This document shows, one piece after another, positions 1 to 5,229 of a stretch of 5,229 nucleotides of DNA; positions within the stretch are counted from its first letter, which is position 1, and each line of letters starts with the position of its first letter. This stretch comes from Candidatus Hydrogenedentota bacterium (lineage in GTDB: Bacteria > Hydrogenedentota > Hydrogenedentia > Hydrogenedentiales > CAITNO01): NCBI GenBank assembly GCA_903922535.1, contig CAIXUF010000539.1, positions 1 through 5,229 on the forward strand. The letters run 5' to 3'. A program made the translations under genes and the position numbers. The notes under the pieces were generated by a model. That model saw nothing but the letters and a program-made list of their open reading frames with translations. It searched no databases and was not told where the DNA came from.

Positions 1-974
1 CCGCCGCCGAGGCCGTGGCCGCGATGACGCCCGACCGCGTCGATTTCATCGATGAAAATGATGCACGGAGCCGATTTCTTTCCCTGTTCGAACATGTCGC
101 GCACCCGGCTCGCGCCGACGCCGACAAACATCTCGACGAAATCCGAGCCGCTGATCGAAAAGAACGGCACCTCGGCCTCGCCGGCAATGGCGCGCGCCAG
201 CAAGGTCTTGCCGGTGCCCGGCGGCCCGATCATCAGCACGCCCTTGGGAATCCGGCCGCCCAGCTTCTCAAACTTCTTCGGCTCGCGCAGGAAGTCGATG
301 ATCTCCTGCACTTCTTCCTTGGCTTCCTGAATGCCCGCCACGTCCTTGAAGGTGACCTTGTCCTGGTTCGGCTGCATCAGCCGCGCCCGGCTTTTGCCGA
401 ACTGGAACGCCCCCTTCCCCGCATTCCGCATCTGCCGCGAGAACAGAAAGTACATCAGCCCCACCAGCAGCAGAATCGGCAGCACGGACAGCAGGACGTT
501 GCTCCAAAAGTTGGTGACCGTCTTGATGCTGCGGTTGGCGCAATGCTGGCGCAGCAGGTCGTCCAGGTGGTCGGTGTAAACCACATCCACCTGGAACTGG
601 CGCGGTTCCGGTTCGGGCTGGGCGCTGTCGCCCCCCTTGCGCTCGGGCCGGTAGACGCCGGTGAGTGTGCGGATGCCGGTGGCCTGGTCCTTGACCACAA
701 TCACTTCATTGACCCGGCCCGTGTCCAGGTACCGCTCGAACTCGGAGGCGGTGAGTTCCTGCGGCTGGGCACTGCTCTGACGGTTGAGGAAGTACAGGGT
801 CAGCGGCAACGCAAACAACAGCACCAACCAGAACAGCAGGGTCTGGATGGGCGGCTTGGGCAGGCCGCGCCAAACCGGCGGCGACGGCTTGTCCGGGGCG
901 CCCGCGGGAGCGGGCGGCGGGCTGTCCGGCGGCGGGGCGGCGGGAGGCGGAGTGTCGTCCGGTGTTGGCTTCAT
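1..974 (-). CDS. ftsH: ATP-dependent zinc metalloprotease FtsH, N-terminal part (runs off left edge)
   Basis: FtsH is a hexameric inner-membrane AAA+ protease that extracts and degrades misfolded membrane proteins and some short-lived regulators. 324 codons are visible. Residues 1-42 are a proline/alanine-rich cytoplasmic tail. Transmembrane segment 1 lies at about 43-63 and a periplasmic domain at about 64-158. Transmembrane segment 2 lies at about 160-178. The AAA+ domain begins near residue 205. It shows Walker A GPPGTGKT (250-257), the pore loop MFVGVGAS (282-289), Walker [10 protein letters not shown] (305-313) and the family stretch [11 protein letters not shown], where the window ends. 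The second region of homology and the HExxH zinc protease domain lie outside, so intactness cannot be judged. The ATG at 974-972 has no good ribosome binding site; an in-frame GTG at 992-990 would add six residues. The gene starts 19 bases after the FHA gene, so the two are probably one operon. Identity is very secure. Confidence 0.97.
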   Translation of the reverse strand, partial: MKPTPDDTPPPAAPPPDSPPPAPAGAPDKPSPPVWRGLPKPPIQTLLFWLVLLFALPLTLYFLNRQSSAQPQELTASEFERYLDTGRVNEVIVVKDQATGIRTLTGVYRPERKGGDSAQPEPEPRQFQVDVVYTDHLDDLLRQHCANRSIKTVTNFWSNVLLSVLPILLLVGLMYFLFSRQMRNAGKGAFQFGKSRARLMQPNQDKVTFKDVAGIQEAKEEVQEIIDFLREPKKFEKLGGRIPKGVLMIGPPGTGKTLLARAIAGEAEVPFFSISGSDFVEMFVGVGASRVRDMFEQGKKSAPCIIFIDEIDAVGRHRGHGLGG

Positions 975-993
975 CAGGTCGGTGCTTGTCACG

Positions 994-1518
994 TCACAAA
1001 ATCTTGTTAAGCACGACCACCAGAATGGCAACCGCTGCGATGGCTAGGACGACAATGATCAGCTTGAACACCAGCTTCGACTTGGTCGGCGTGCCCGCCA
1101 TGGGCAAGTCGGAGCGCGAGCCGAACGGGGAAAAGTTGCTCATGTGGGTGGCGGTCACCGAACTGGTCTGATCCAGGAGGATGCCGGTCTTGGTGCCGAG
1201 CATGGTGGTGGTGGATTTTTCGGGCGATTCAAACAACAGTTCCACCCCGCCAATCTGCACGATGTCGCTGTTGGTCAGGCGCTGAGACTGGACGCGGTTG
1301 CCGTTGACCCGCGTGCCGTTGGTGCTGCCCATGTCGGCCACCAGGTAATTGCTGTCCCCGTCCTTCTCAACCTTGCAATGGGTGCCGCTGATCGTCGGAT
1401 CGGGAATGCAAATCGTGCACTTTTCCGAGCGACCAATGGTGTAAAGCTCGTCTTTGAGCTCGAACACTTGCCCGCGGAGCTGTTCCGACAGGACGATTAG
1501 TTTTTGGACGCCCGCCAT
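994..1518 (-). CDS. Tail-anchored FHA-domain protein
   Basis: This 174-residue protein has an N-terminal forkhead-associated (FHA) domain (about residues 6-97), a fold that binds phosphothreonine peptides. The expected conserved residues are present: GRS (29-31), the S-x-x-H motif SGTH (44-47), GSTNGT (64-69, with the key Asn67) and NG (72-73). A Ser/Thr-rich linker follows (about 98-147). The C-terminus is a single hydrophobic helix (about 149-171) ending in NKIL, so the protein is probably tail-anchored with the FHA domain in the cytoplasm. There is no signal peptide or enzymatic domain. The ATG at 1518-1516 has only a weak purine stretch upstream (GAGATGG), but the FHA fold needs this start. 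It lies 19 bases upstream of ftsH on the same strand, suggesting co-transcription. Its phosphorylated partner is unknown; no Ser/Thr kinase is in the window. The domain call is secure, the cellular role is not. Confidence 0.92.
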   Translation of the reverse strand: MAGVQKLIVLSEQLRGQVFELKDELYTIGRSEKCTICIPDPTISGTHCKVEKDGDSNYLVADMGSTNGTRVNGNRVQSQRLTNSDIVQIGGVELLFESPEKSTTTMLGTKTGILLDQTSSVTATHMSNFSPFGSRSDLPMAGTPTKSKLVFKLIIVVLAIAAVAILVVVLNKIL

Positions 1519-1728
1519 GGTGTATCCATCTCAACTCGGTGGTTTCAATCTGGGAAAACCGCGCCGCCGCCGCCCTCATTGCATTGCACCCCGCCCCGAA
1601 ACCGGCCACGCGACTAAAACGATTGCACAATGTATGCCCGCTCCCACCATTGCGCAAATGGTCGGCTCCGCTATTCCGCCATCTTTGTCGGCCCCGAACC
1701 CGCCCATTCCGTCAAACCTTTTTATACC

Positions 1729-1806
1729 TTTTGCGGATTCCGCAGGCCGCCTCTGCTGTCCCAGTCGTGGTTTGTTGCACGGGAGCGGCCTGTGGAATCC
1801 GCAAAA
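1729..1806. repeat. Long inverted repeat (22-base arms) in a divergent promoter region
   Basis: The left arm (1729-1750, TTTTGCGGATTCCGCAGGCC followed by GC) pairs with the right arm (1785-1806, GCGGCCTGTGGAATCCGCAA followed by AA). 21 of 22 positions match, and the one difference becomes a G-U pair in RNA. The loop is 34 bases. Outside the arms, a T-run on the left (about 1719-1723) faces an A-run on the right (1810-1814), so the symmetry may extend further with a small gap. A- or T-rich flanks are on the wrong side for an intrinsic terminator on either strand. The element also lies between two divergent gene starts, where no terminator is expected. It may be a dispersed palindromic repeat or a small non-autonomous (MITE-like) element; I saw no clear target-site duplication. 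Confidence 0.85.
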
Positions 1807-1894
1807 CGGAAAAACTTGTAAATAACGGCGCGGCATGATATTGGTGCCGATAGGCAAATAGTTCATGCAAACGGGTTGTGTGGACGCGAACAAC

Positions 1895-1899
1895 GGAGG
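1895..1899 (+). promoter_or_regulatory. Ribosome binding site of the CBS-domain gene
   Basis: GGAGG lies 7 bases before the ATG at 1907. This decides the start: an in-frame ATG at 1865 has no such site and would add 14 residues unlike the family. Confidence 0.85.
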
Positions 1900-1906
1900 C
1901 GACATC

Positions 1907-2350
1907 ATGAACACAGTCAAGGATCTGCTGGCGGCAAAGGGTTCCACGGTTTACACCATCGCCCCTGCCGCGTCGGTCTACGAGGCCTTGGTGCTGATGG
2001 CCGACAAGGAGATCGGCGCCCTGGCGGTGGTGTCGGGCGAGCGCCTGGTGGGCGTCATTTCCGAGCGCGATTATGCGCGCAAGGTGATTCTGCGGGGCAA
2101 GTTTTCCAAGAACACGCCGGTCAAGGAGATCATGTCCCCCGCGGAGCCGACGGTGAAACCGACGCACACCATTGAGGAGTGCATGGCGTTGATGACCGAC
2201 AAACGGCTGCGGCATCTGCCCGTGCTTGAGGACGGCAAACTGGCGGGCATCGTCTCCATCGGCGACCTCGTCAAATGCATCATTGAGGAACAGAAGTTCA
2301 CCATCAAGAACCTCGAGAATTACATCAGCGGCTCCCCCGAGGTGAAGTAA
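1907..2350 (+). CDS. Two-CBS-domain protein
   Basis: This 147-residue soluble protein is made almost only of a tandem CBS pair (a Bateman module). CBS1 spans about residues 8-62 and holds the motif GVISERDYARKV (49-60). CBS2 spans about 76-130 and holds GIVSIGDLVK (114-123). The length is normal for stand-alone CBS-pair proteins. CBS pairs generally bind adenine nucleotides (AMP, ATP, NAD, S-adenosylmethionine) and act as energy or ligand sensors; the ligand here cannot be read from the sequence. There is no attached enzyme, transporter or DNA-binding domain. The start is fixed by GGAGG 7 bases upstream. The gene points the same way as hoxF, but a 270-base gap with a terminator-like hairpin separates them, so it is probably transcribed alone. 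A link to redox or energy control of the hydrogenase is only a guess from position. Confidence 0.93.
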   Translation: MNTVKDLLAAKGSTVYTIAPAASVYEALVLMADKEIGALAVVSGERLVGVISERDYARKVILRGKFSKNTPVKEIMSPAEPTVKPTHTIEECMALMTDKRLRHLPVLEDGKLAGIVSIGDLVKCIIEEQKFTIKNLENYISGSPEVK

Positions 2351-2365
2351 GAAGAGTTTCGTTCA

Positions 2366-2387
2366 CCCCCACCGTGTACAATGGGGG
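2366..2387 (+). terminator. Possible terminator hairpin after the CBS gene
   Basis: CCCCCA (2366-2371) and TGGGGG (2382-2387) are perfect inverted arms around a 10-base loop, 15 bases after the CBS stop codon. The position suits a transcription terminator. The bases that follow (ATTGCCCGTCATTT) are not a proper T-run, so efficiency is doubtful. Confidence 0.35.
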
Positions 2388-2427
2388 ATTGCCCGTCATT
2401 TCCCGCTGGCACCTTGGCGCGTCCCAC

Positions 2428-2526
2428 CACGGGCGACACGCCCGTGCCTACAGGAAGGAGACGTCTGGTACTCGTACCGCATGAAACTCATCGGCCACCC
2501 CTGTAGGAGCGTGGTTGCACCACGCT
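2428..2526. repeat. Composite multi-hairpin element upstream of hoxF
   Basis: Several exact inverted repeats are nested in about 100 bases. CACGGGCG/CGCCCGTG (2428-2435 and 2439-2446) forms an 8-bp stem with a 3-base loop. CCTACAGG (2447-2454) pairs with CCTGTAGG (2500-2507) and closes a domain. Inside that domain are GGTAC/GTACC (2467-2471 and 2474-2478) and ATGA/TCAT (2481-2484 and 2488-2491). AGCGTGGT/ACCACGCT (2508-2515 and 2519-2526) forms a final 8-bp stem with loop TGC. The architecture looks like a dispersed intergenic repeat rather than a regulator site specific to one gene, but copies elsewhere in the genome cannot be seen from here. No open frame in it looks real. Confidence 0.75.
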
Positions 2527-2571
2527 TGGCGGCCCGACATAACGTTCCGGCCTGATTGCCCCCTGAATCTT

Positions 2572-2600
2572 TTGAACCGTCACCTGAGAGAAATGTTAAT
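2572..2600 (+). promoter_or_regulatory. Possible sigma-70 promoter of hoxF
   Basis: TTGAAC (2572-2577) and GTTAAT (2595-2600) match the -35 and -10 consensus at four of six bases each, with the ideal 17-base spacing. Transcription would begin near 2607, giving a leader of only about 14 bases before the GTG start but still including the ribosome binding site at 2610-2615. The match is by eye, and the promoter consensus of this lineage is unknown. Confidence 0.35.
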
Positions 2601-2609
2601 CGCATTGAC

Positions 2610-2615
2610 GGGAGA
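2610..2615 (+). promoter_or_regulatory. Ribosome binding site of hoxF (supports GTG start)
   Basis: GGGAGA lies 5 bases before the GTG at 2621. It supports this non-ATG start, which also gives an N-terminus (METIIRSVIQKYGGDETRLM) that aligns with known HoxF proteins. Confidence 0.7.
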
Positions 2616-2620
2616 ACGCC

Positions 2621-4444
2621 GTGGAAACGATCATCCGTTCCGTGATTCAAAAATACGGCGGGGACGAGACACGGCTCATGGACATCCTGCTGGACATCCA
2701 GCAGGAACTGGGCCATCTCTCCGACCCGGCCATCACACAGATCGCCCGCGGCCTGAACATGTCCCGGGTGGACGTCGTGCAGACGGTGTCCTTCTACCAC
2801 TTTTTTGCCCGGGAACCGCGCGGCCGGTTCACCCTTTATCTGAACGACAGCGTGGTGGCGAACTTCAATGGCCGCGCCGAGGTCGCCCGCGCCTTTGAGG
2901 AGGCCGCCGGCTGCCGGTTCGGACAGGTGTCCGCCGACGGCCTGATCGGGCTGTTTCCCACCGAATGCATCGGCATGAGCGACCAGGAACCGGCCGCGCT
3001 GCTCAACGATGTGGTGTTCCCCTGCCTGACCCCCGCCAAAGCCCGGCAACTGGTGGCCGGGTTGAAGGCGGGGAAAACGGTGGCCGAACTTCAGGGCACC
3101 GACTTCGGCGACGGACAGAACGCCCATCCCTTGGTCCGCGCCACCGTGCGCAACCACATCCGGCGCCGGGGCGAGATGGTCTTTGACGACTATCATCCCG
3201 GCGAGGCCCTCCGGCGGGTGGTGACCATGAGTTCGCGGGAGATCATCGCCCTGGTGAAGGGGGCCAGCGTGCGCGGGCGCGGCGGCGCCGGCTTCCCCAC
3301 CGGCATGAAATGGGAGTTCGCGCACAAGGCGCCGGGCGAGGTCAAATACATCTTCTGCAACGCCGACGAGGGGGAACCGGGCACCTTCAAGGACCGCGTC
3401 ATTCTCACCGAACTGCCGGGACTGGTCTTTGAAGGCATGGCCATTGCGGGGTATGCGGTCGGCGCCAGGCACGGCATCCTCTACATCCGCAACGAATACC
3501 GTTATCTGCGGGCCTATCTGGAAAGCGTCCTGGCCGACATGCGCGGCAACAACCTGCTGGGCGGGTTCGTCTGCGGCAAGGCCGGGTTTAATTTCGACAT
3601 CAAAATCCAATTCGGCGCCGGGGCGTACGTGTGCGGCGAGGAGTCGGCGCTCATTGAATCGGCCGAGGGCAAGCGCGGCGAACCCCGCGACCGGCCGCCG
3701 TTCCCCGTCGAGCGGGGCTATCTCCAGAAACCGACGGTGGTGAACAATGTCGAAACGCTGTGTTCCGTGGTGCAGGTCATCCGCAAGGGCGCGGCGTGGT
3801 ACAACGCGCTGGGCACGGCGGCGTCAAAGGGCACCAAGGTGCTCTGCGTGTCCGGCGACTGCGACCAGCCCGGCATTTACGAGGTGGCCTGGGGATTCAC
3901 GGTCAACGACATCCTCGCCATGGTCGGGGCCAGGGACGTGCAGGCGGTGCAGGTGGGCGGCCCCTCGGGCGCCTGCATCGGCCCCGACGAATTCAACCGC
4001 GTCCTAGCCTACGAGGACCTCGCCACCGGCGGTTCGCTCATCGTCATCGGGGCGCAACGGGACCTGCTGCGGGACGTGGTGCTGAACTTCATCCGCTTCT
4101 TCCGCCATGAGTCGTGCGGGTCGTGCGTGCCCTGCCGCGCCCTGACCGCCATGGCGCAGCGGTTGATGGAGAACCTGGTGGCCGGCAAGGGAACGCCCGA
4201 GGATGTCGAACGCCTGACGCACTGGGGAACCGCCATCATGAAAAAAAACCGCTGCGGTCTCGGCCAGACCGCCCTGAACCCGATCCTGACCACCATCAAA
4301 AATTTCCGGCCGCTGTACGACCGGCTGCTCCAGAACGGCGACGACCGTTTCGCTCCGGCCTTCGACCTGGCGGCGGCGGTGCAGGACTACGACGCGGCGG
4401 TCAAGCCCGACCCCGTCATCGCTGAAACCAGCAGAATTTTATAA
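2621..4444 (+). CDS. hoxF: NAD-reducing [NiFe] hydrogenase diaphorase subunit HoxF (NuoE-NuoF fusion)
   Basis: HoxF carries the FMN and NAD(H) site of the bidirectional group 3d hydrogenase (H2 + NAD+ to NADH + H+), a soluble cytoplasmic complex. The protein has 607 residues, close to the roughly 600 usual for HoxF, and begins with GTG. Residues 1-150 form a NuoE-like (24-kDa subunit) domain. Its four [2Fe-2S] ligand positions read Asn75, Ala80, Cys116 and Ser120, so this cluster is probably absent. The NuoF-like part starts near residue 170. It shows the glycine-rich FMN/NAD motif GRGGAGFPTGMKW (219-231), CNADEGEPGTFKDR (246-259) and GAGAYVCGEESALIES (332-347). The [4Fe-4S] ligands are C499-x2-C502-x2-C505 plus C545. 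The fusion order, SFYHFF (57-62) and SDQEPA (120-125) resemble the Ralstonia-type HoxF rather than separate NuoE/NuoF or HndA/HndC. hoxU follows after a 157-base gap. Identification is strong; the hydrogenase large subunit itself is not in view. Confidence 0.93.
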   Translation: METIIRSVIQKYGGDETRLMDILLDIQQELGHLSDPAITQIARGLNMSRVDVVQTVSFYHFFAREPRGRFTLYLNDSVVANFNGRAEVARAFEEAAGCRFGQVSADGLIGLFPTECIGMSDQEPAALLNDVVFPCLTPAKARQLVAGLKAGKTVAELQGTDFGDGQNAHPLVRATVRNHIRRRGEMVFDDYHPGEALRRVVTMSSREIIALVKGASVRGRGGAGFPTGMKWEFAHKAPGEVKYIFCNADEGEPGTFKDRVILTELPGLVFEGMAIAGYAVGARHGILYIRNEYRYLRAYLESVLADMRGNNLLGGFVCGKAGFNFDIKIQFGAGAYVCGEESALIESAEGKRGEPRDRPPFPVERGYLQKPTVVNNVETLCSVVQVIRKGAAWYNALGTAASKGTKVLCVSGDCDQPGIYEVAWGFTVNDILAMVGARDVQAVQVGGPSGACIGPDEFNRVLAYEDLATGGSLIVIGAQRDLLRDVVLNFIRFFRHESCGSCVPCRALTAMAQRLMENLVAGKGTPEDVERLTHWGTAIMKKNRCGLGQTALNPILTTIKNFRPLYDRLLQNGDDRFAPAFDLAAAVQDYDAAVKPDPVIAETSRIL

Positions 4445-4447
4445 GGA

Positions 4448-4457
4448 GTTGTACAAC
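4448..4457. repeat. Perfect 10-base palindrome after hoxF
   Basis: GTTGTACAAC is its own reverse complement. It begins 4 bases after the hoxF stop codon and overlaps the last base of an AAGGAG sequence. It could be a small operator, or the remains of the original hoxF-hoxU junction next to the inserted element at 4463; it may also be chance. Confidence 0.4.
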
Positions 4458-4462
4458 GAATA

Positions 4463-4545
4463 GATCCGGGTTTGGAGTTCCCACTTTAGTGGGGGCTGTT
4501 CGCTCCCGAAGGCACCGCCTGAAGGCGGAACTCCGAACTTGGATC
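4463..4545. repeat. Cloverleaf-like inverted-repeat element between hoxF and hoxU
   Basis: The outer arms 4463-4479 and 4529-4545 pair over 17 positions. The three non-Watson-Crick positions are all G-U in RNA. Directly inside lie two perfect hairpins: CCCACT/AGTGGG (4480-4485 and 4488-4493) and CCGCCT/AGGCGG (4515-4520 and 4523-4528). A 21-base single-stranded segment (4494-4514) lies between them. The two inner hairpins abut the outer stem exactly, giving a junction fold. The compact, self-contained layout and its position inside an operon suggest a mobile or dispersed repeat. The compensating G-U pairs hint that the fold matters at the RNA level. There is no T-run after it, so it is not a standard terminator. 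Confidence 0.85.
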
Positions 4546-4549
4546 ATCT

Positions 4550-4586
4550 GAACCATGCCACGGTGGTTCAATGTTCCGGAAACATT
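4550..4586 (+). promoter_or_regulatory. Two small inverted repeats just before the hoxU ribosome binding site
   Basis: GAACCA/TGGTTC (4550-4555 and 4564-4569) has an 8-base loop. AATGTT/AACATT (4570-4575 and 4581-4586) surrounds CCGGA; TTCCGGAA inside it is itself a palindrome. They are adjacent and end 4 bases before the GGAGG of hoxU. They could shape access to that site or stabilise the transcript. Function is unproven. Confidence 0.4.
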
Positions 4587-4590
4587 CCGC

Positions 4591-4595
4591 GGAGG
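4591..4595 (+). promoter_or_regulatory. Ribosome binding site of hoxU
   Basis: GGAGG lies 6 bases before the ATG at 4602 and selects it over the in-frame ATG at 4596, which directly abuts the site. Confidence 0.8.
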
Positions 4596-4601
4596 ATGGC
4601 C

Positions 4602-5229
4602 ATGGCCGCATTTATCAAATTTCAGCTCAACGGCGTGGACTGCCTCGCCGAGGACGGCACCCAACTGGTCGAGGCCGCCCGGGCCAACGGCGTCTACATC
4701 CCCACCCTCTGCAATTATCCGGGCATCCCGCCCAAGGGCTCCTGCCGGATCTGCACCGTCCTGGTCAATGACCTGCCGGTCACCGCCTGCACCACCCGGG
4801 TGGTGGAGGACATGAAGGTGCGAACCTCGACGCCGGAGCTGGAGAGCTTCCGCAAATCGGTGGTCGAGATCCTGTTCGCCGAAGGAAACCATCTCTGCCC
4901 CTCCTGCGAACGGAGCGGCAGCTGCGAACTCCAGGCGCTGGCCTACCGCTATCGGGTGACCGTGCCCCAGTTCCCCTACCTGTTCCCCCGGCGCGACGTG
5001 GAGGCGTGGCATCCCAAGCTCCTCAAGGACCACCACCGCTGCATCCTCTGCAAGCGCTGCATCCGCGGCATCCACAACCGGGACGGCAAAACCATCTTCG
5101 CCTTCGGCAAGCGCGGCGACGCCCTGGTCATCAATCTCGACCCCGAAACCTCGCGGGAGGTGAGCGACGAGCTCGCCCAGCAGGCGATGGACATCTGCCC
5201 GGTCGGCGCCATCGTGCGCAAGGGCAAGG
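4602..5229 (+). CDS. hoxU: NAD-reducing hydrogenase diaphorase subunit HoxU, N-terminal part (runs off right edge)
   Basis: HoxU is the NuoG-like electron-wiring subunit that links HoxF to the hydrogenase small subunit HoxY. 209 codons are visible, against about 235 for known HoxU, so only the C-terminal tail is missing. Residues 1-75 form a plant-type ferredoxin domain with [2Fe-2S] ligands C37, C48, C51 and C63. The NuoG-type His-Cys3 [4Fe-4S] motif follows (H97, C99, C102, C108, within EGNHLCPSCERSGSCELQ). A further [4Fe-4S] site is C147-x2-C150-x2-C153 with C199 in DICPVGAI. All ligands are intact, unlike the N-terminal cluster site of HoxF. FPYLFPRR (124-131) is also HoxU-like. Formate dehydrogenase or complex I relatives share these domains, but the short length and the preceding HoxF fusion favour HoxU. 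hoxY and hoxH would be expected downstream. Confidence 0.92.
   Translation, partial: MAAFIKFQLNGVDCLAEDGTQLVEAARANGVYIPTLCNYPGIPPKGSCRICTVLVNDLPVTACTTRVVEDMKVRTSTPELESFRKSVVEILFAEGNHLCPSCERSGSCELQALAYRYRVTVPQFPYLFPRRDVEAWHPKLLKDHHRCILCKRCIRGIHNRDGKTIFAFGKRGDALVINLDPETSREVSDELAQQAMDICPVGAIVRKGK

Larger units (their letters stand above)
1519..1906. other. Divergent intergenic region between FHA gene and CBS gene
   Basis: No convincing gene lies in these 388 bases. The short open frames here have no recognisable domain and overlap the hairpin. The region must hold the promoters for the leftward FHA-ftsH pair and the rightward CBS gene, but I could not pick out a convincing sigma-70 pair for either. 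It contains a cluster of ATTGC motifs (1578-1660) and a long inverted repeat (1729-1806), listed separately. Confidence 0.7.

Noticed and set aside
15..1010. A 331-codon open frame on the plus strand
   Set aside because: It lies antisense to ftsH, whose domains and motifs are unmistakable on the other strand. Its product is low-complexity (rich in Arg, Gln, Gly, Ala) with no domain: a shadow of G+C-rich codon use.
1729..1806. Intrinsic terminator
   Set aside because: The hairpin lies between divergent gene starts and is followed by A-runs, not T-runs, on both strands.
1630..1838. Small open frames in the FHA-CBS intergenic region, both strands
   Set aside because: They run through the long hairpin, lack ribosome binding sites and encode no recognisable domain; their similarity to each other comes from the inverted repeat arms.
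1816..1842. Promoter candidate for the CBS gene (TTGTAA and GATATT)
   Set aside because: The spacing is only 15 bases and each hexamer is imperfect, so it is not supported well enough to list as a feature.
1865..1906. Upstream in-frame ATG for the CBS gene
   Set aside because: The strong GGAGG at 1895-1899 is placed for the ATG at 1907, and the extra 14 residues do not look like part of a CBS protein.
2396..3610. A 404-codon open frame on the minus strand
   Set aside because: It lies antisense to hoxF and also runs through the repeat element upstream. The product has no recognisable domain and has the composition of an antisense shadow.
4416..5075. A 219-codon open frame on the minus strand
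   Set aside because: It lies antisense to hoxU and extends through the cloverleaf-like element; no domain, and the hoxU cysteine motifs prove the other strand is coding.
2621..5229. Complex I (nuoEFG) or NAD-dependent formate dehydrogenase instead of hydrogenase
   Set aside because: The NuoE-NuoF fusion of 607 residues with Ralstonia-type signature stretches, followed by a short NuoG-like subunit, fits HoxFU best. The missing hoxYH downstream keeps a small doubt.

Overview
The window is G+C-rich bacterial chromosomal DNA. It holds two divergently oriented gene groups separated by a 388-base intergenic region. The proline-rich N-terminal tail of FtsH, the G-rich stretch after its Walker B motif ([11 protein letters not shown]), the anaerobic-type hydrogenase genes and the hairpin-rich intergenic repeats together lean towards an uncultured member of the Planctomycetes-Verrucomicrobia-Lentisphaerae/Kiritimatiellae side of the tree. 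That placement is inference, not shown by the sequence.

Left part, minus strand (1-1518): a small tail-anchored FHA-domain protein (1518-994) is followed after 19 bases by the ATP-dependent membrane protease FtsH (from 974, running off the left edge inside its AAA+ domain). They are probably co-transcribed.

Middle (1519-1906): a non-coding divergent region. It contains a long, nearly perfect hairpin with 22-base arms (1729-1806) and a cluster of ATTGC motifs (1578-1660). Next, on the plus strand, is a 147-residue two-CBS-domain protein (1907-2350) with a textbook ribosome binding site.

Right part, plus strand (2351-5229): a 270-base gap carrying a possible terminator, a multi-hairpin repeat-like element (2428-2526) and a possible sigma-70 promoter leads into hoxF (GTG start at 2621). 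The N-terminal part of hoxU begins at 4602 and runs off the right edge. HoxF (fused NuoE-like and NuoF-like domains) and HoxU (NuoG-like) form the diaphorase module of a bidirectional, NAD-linked [NiFe] hydrogenase (group 3d). The catalytic hoxY/hoxH genes would be expected just beyond the window.

The most notable points are: (i) the NuoE-like domain of HoxF keeps only one of the four canonical [2Fe-2S] cysteine ligands; (ii) a cloverleaf-like inverted-repeat element sits inside the hox operon between hoxF and hoxU, with an orphan Shine-Dalgarno-like sequence left right after hoxF; and (iii) three structurally different hairpin elements occur in the three non-coding gaps of this short window. 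I saw no tRNA, rRNA, CRISPR array or transposase gene.
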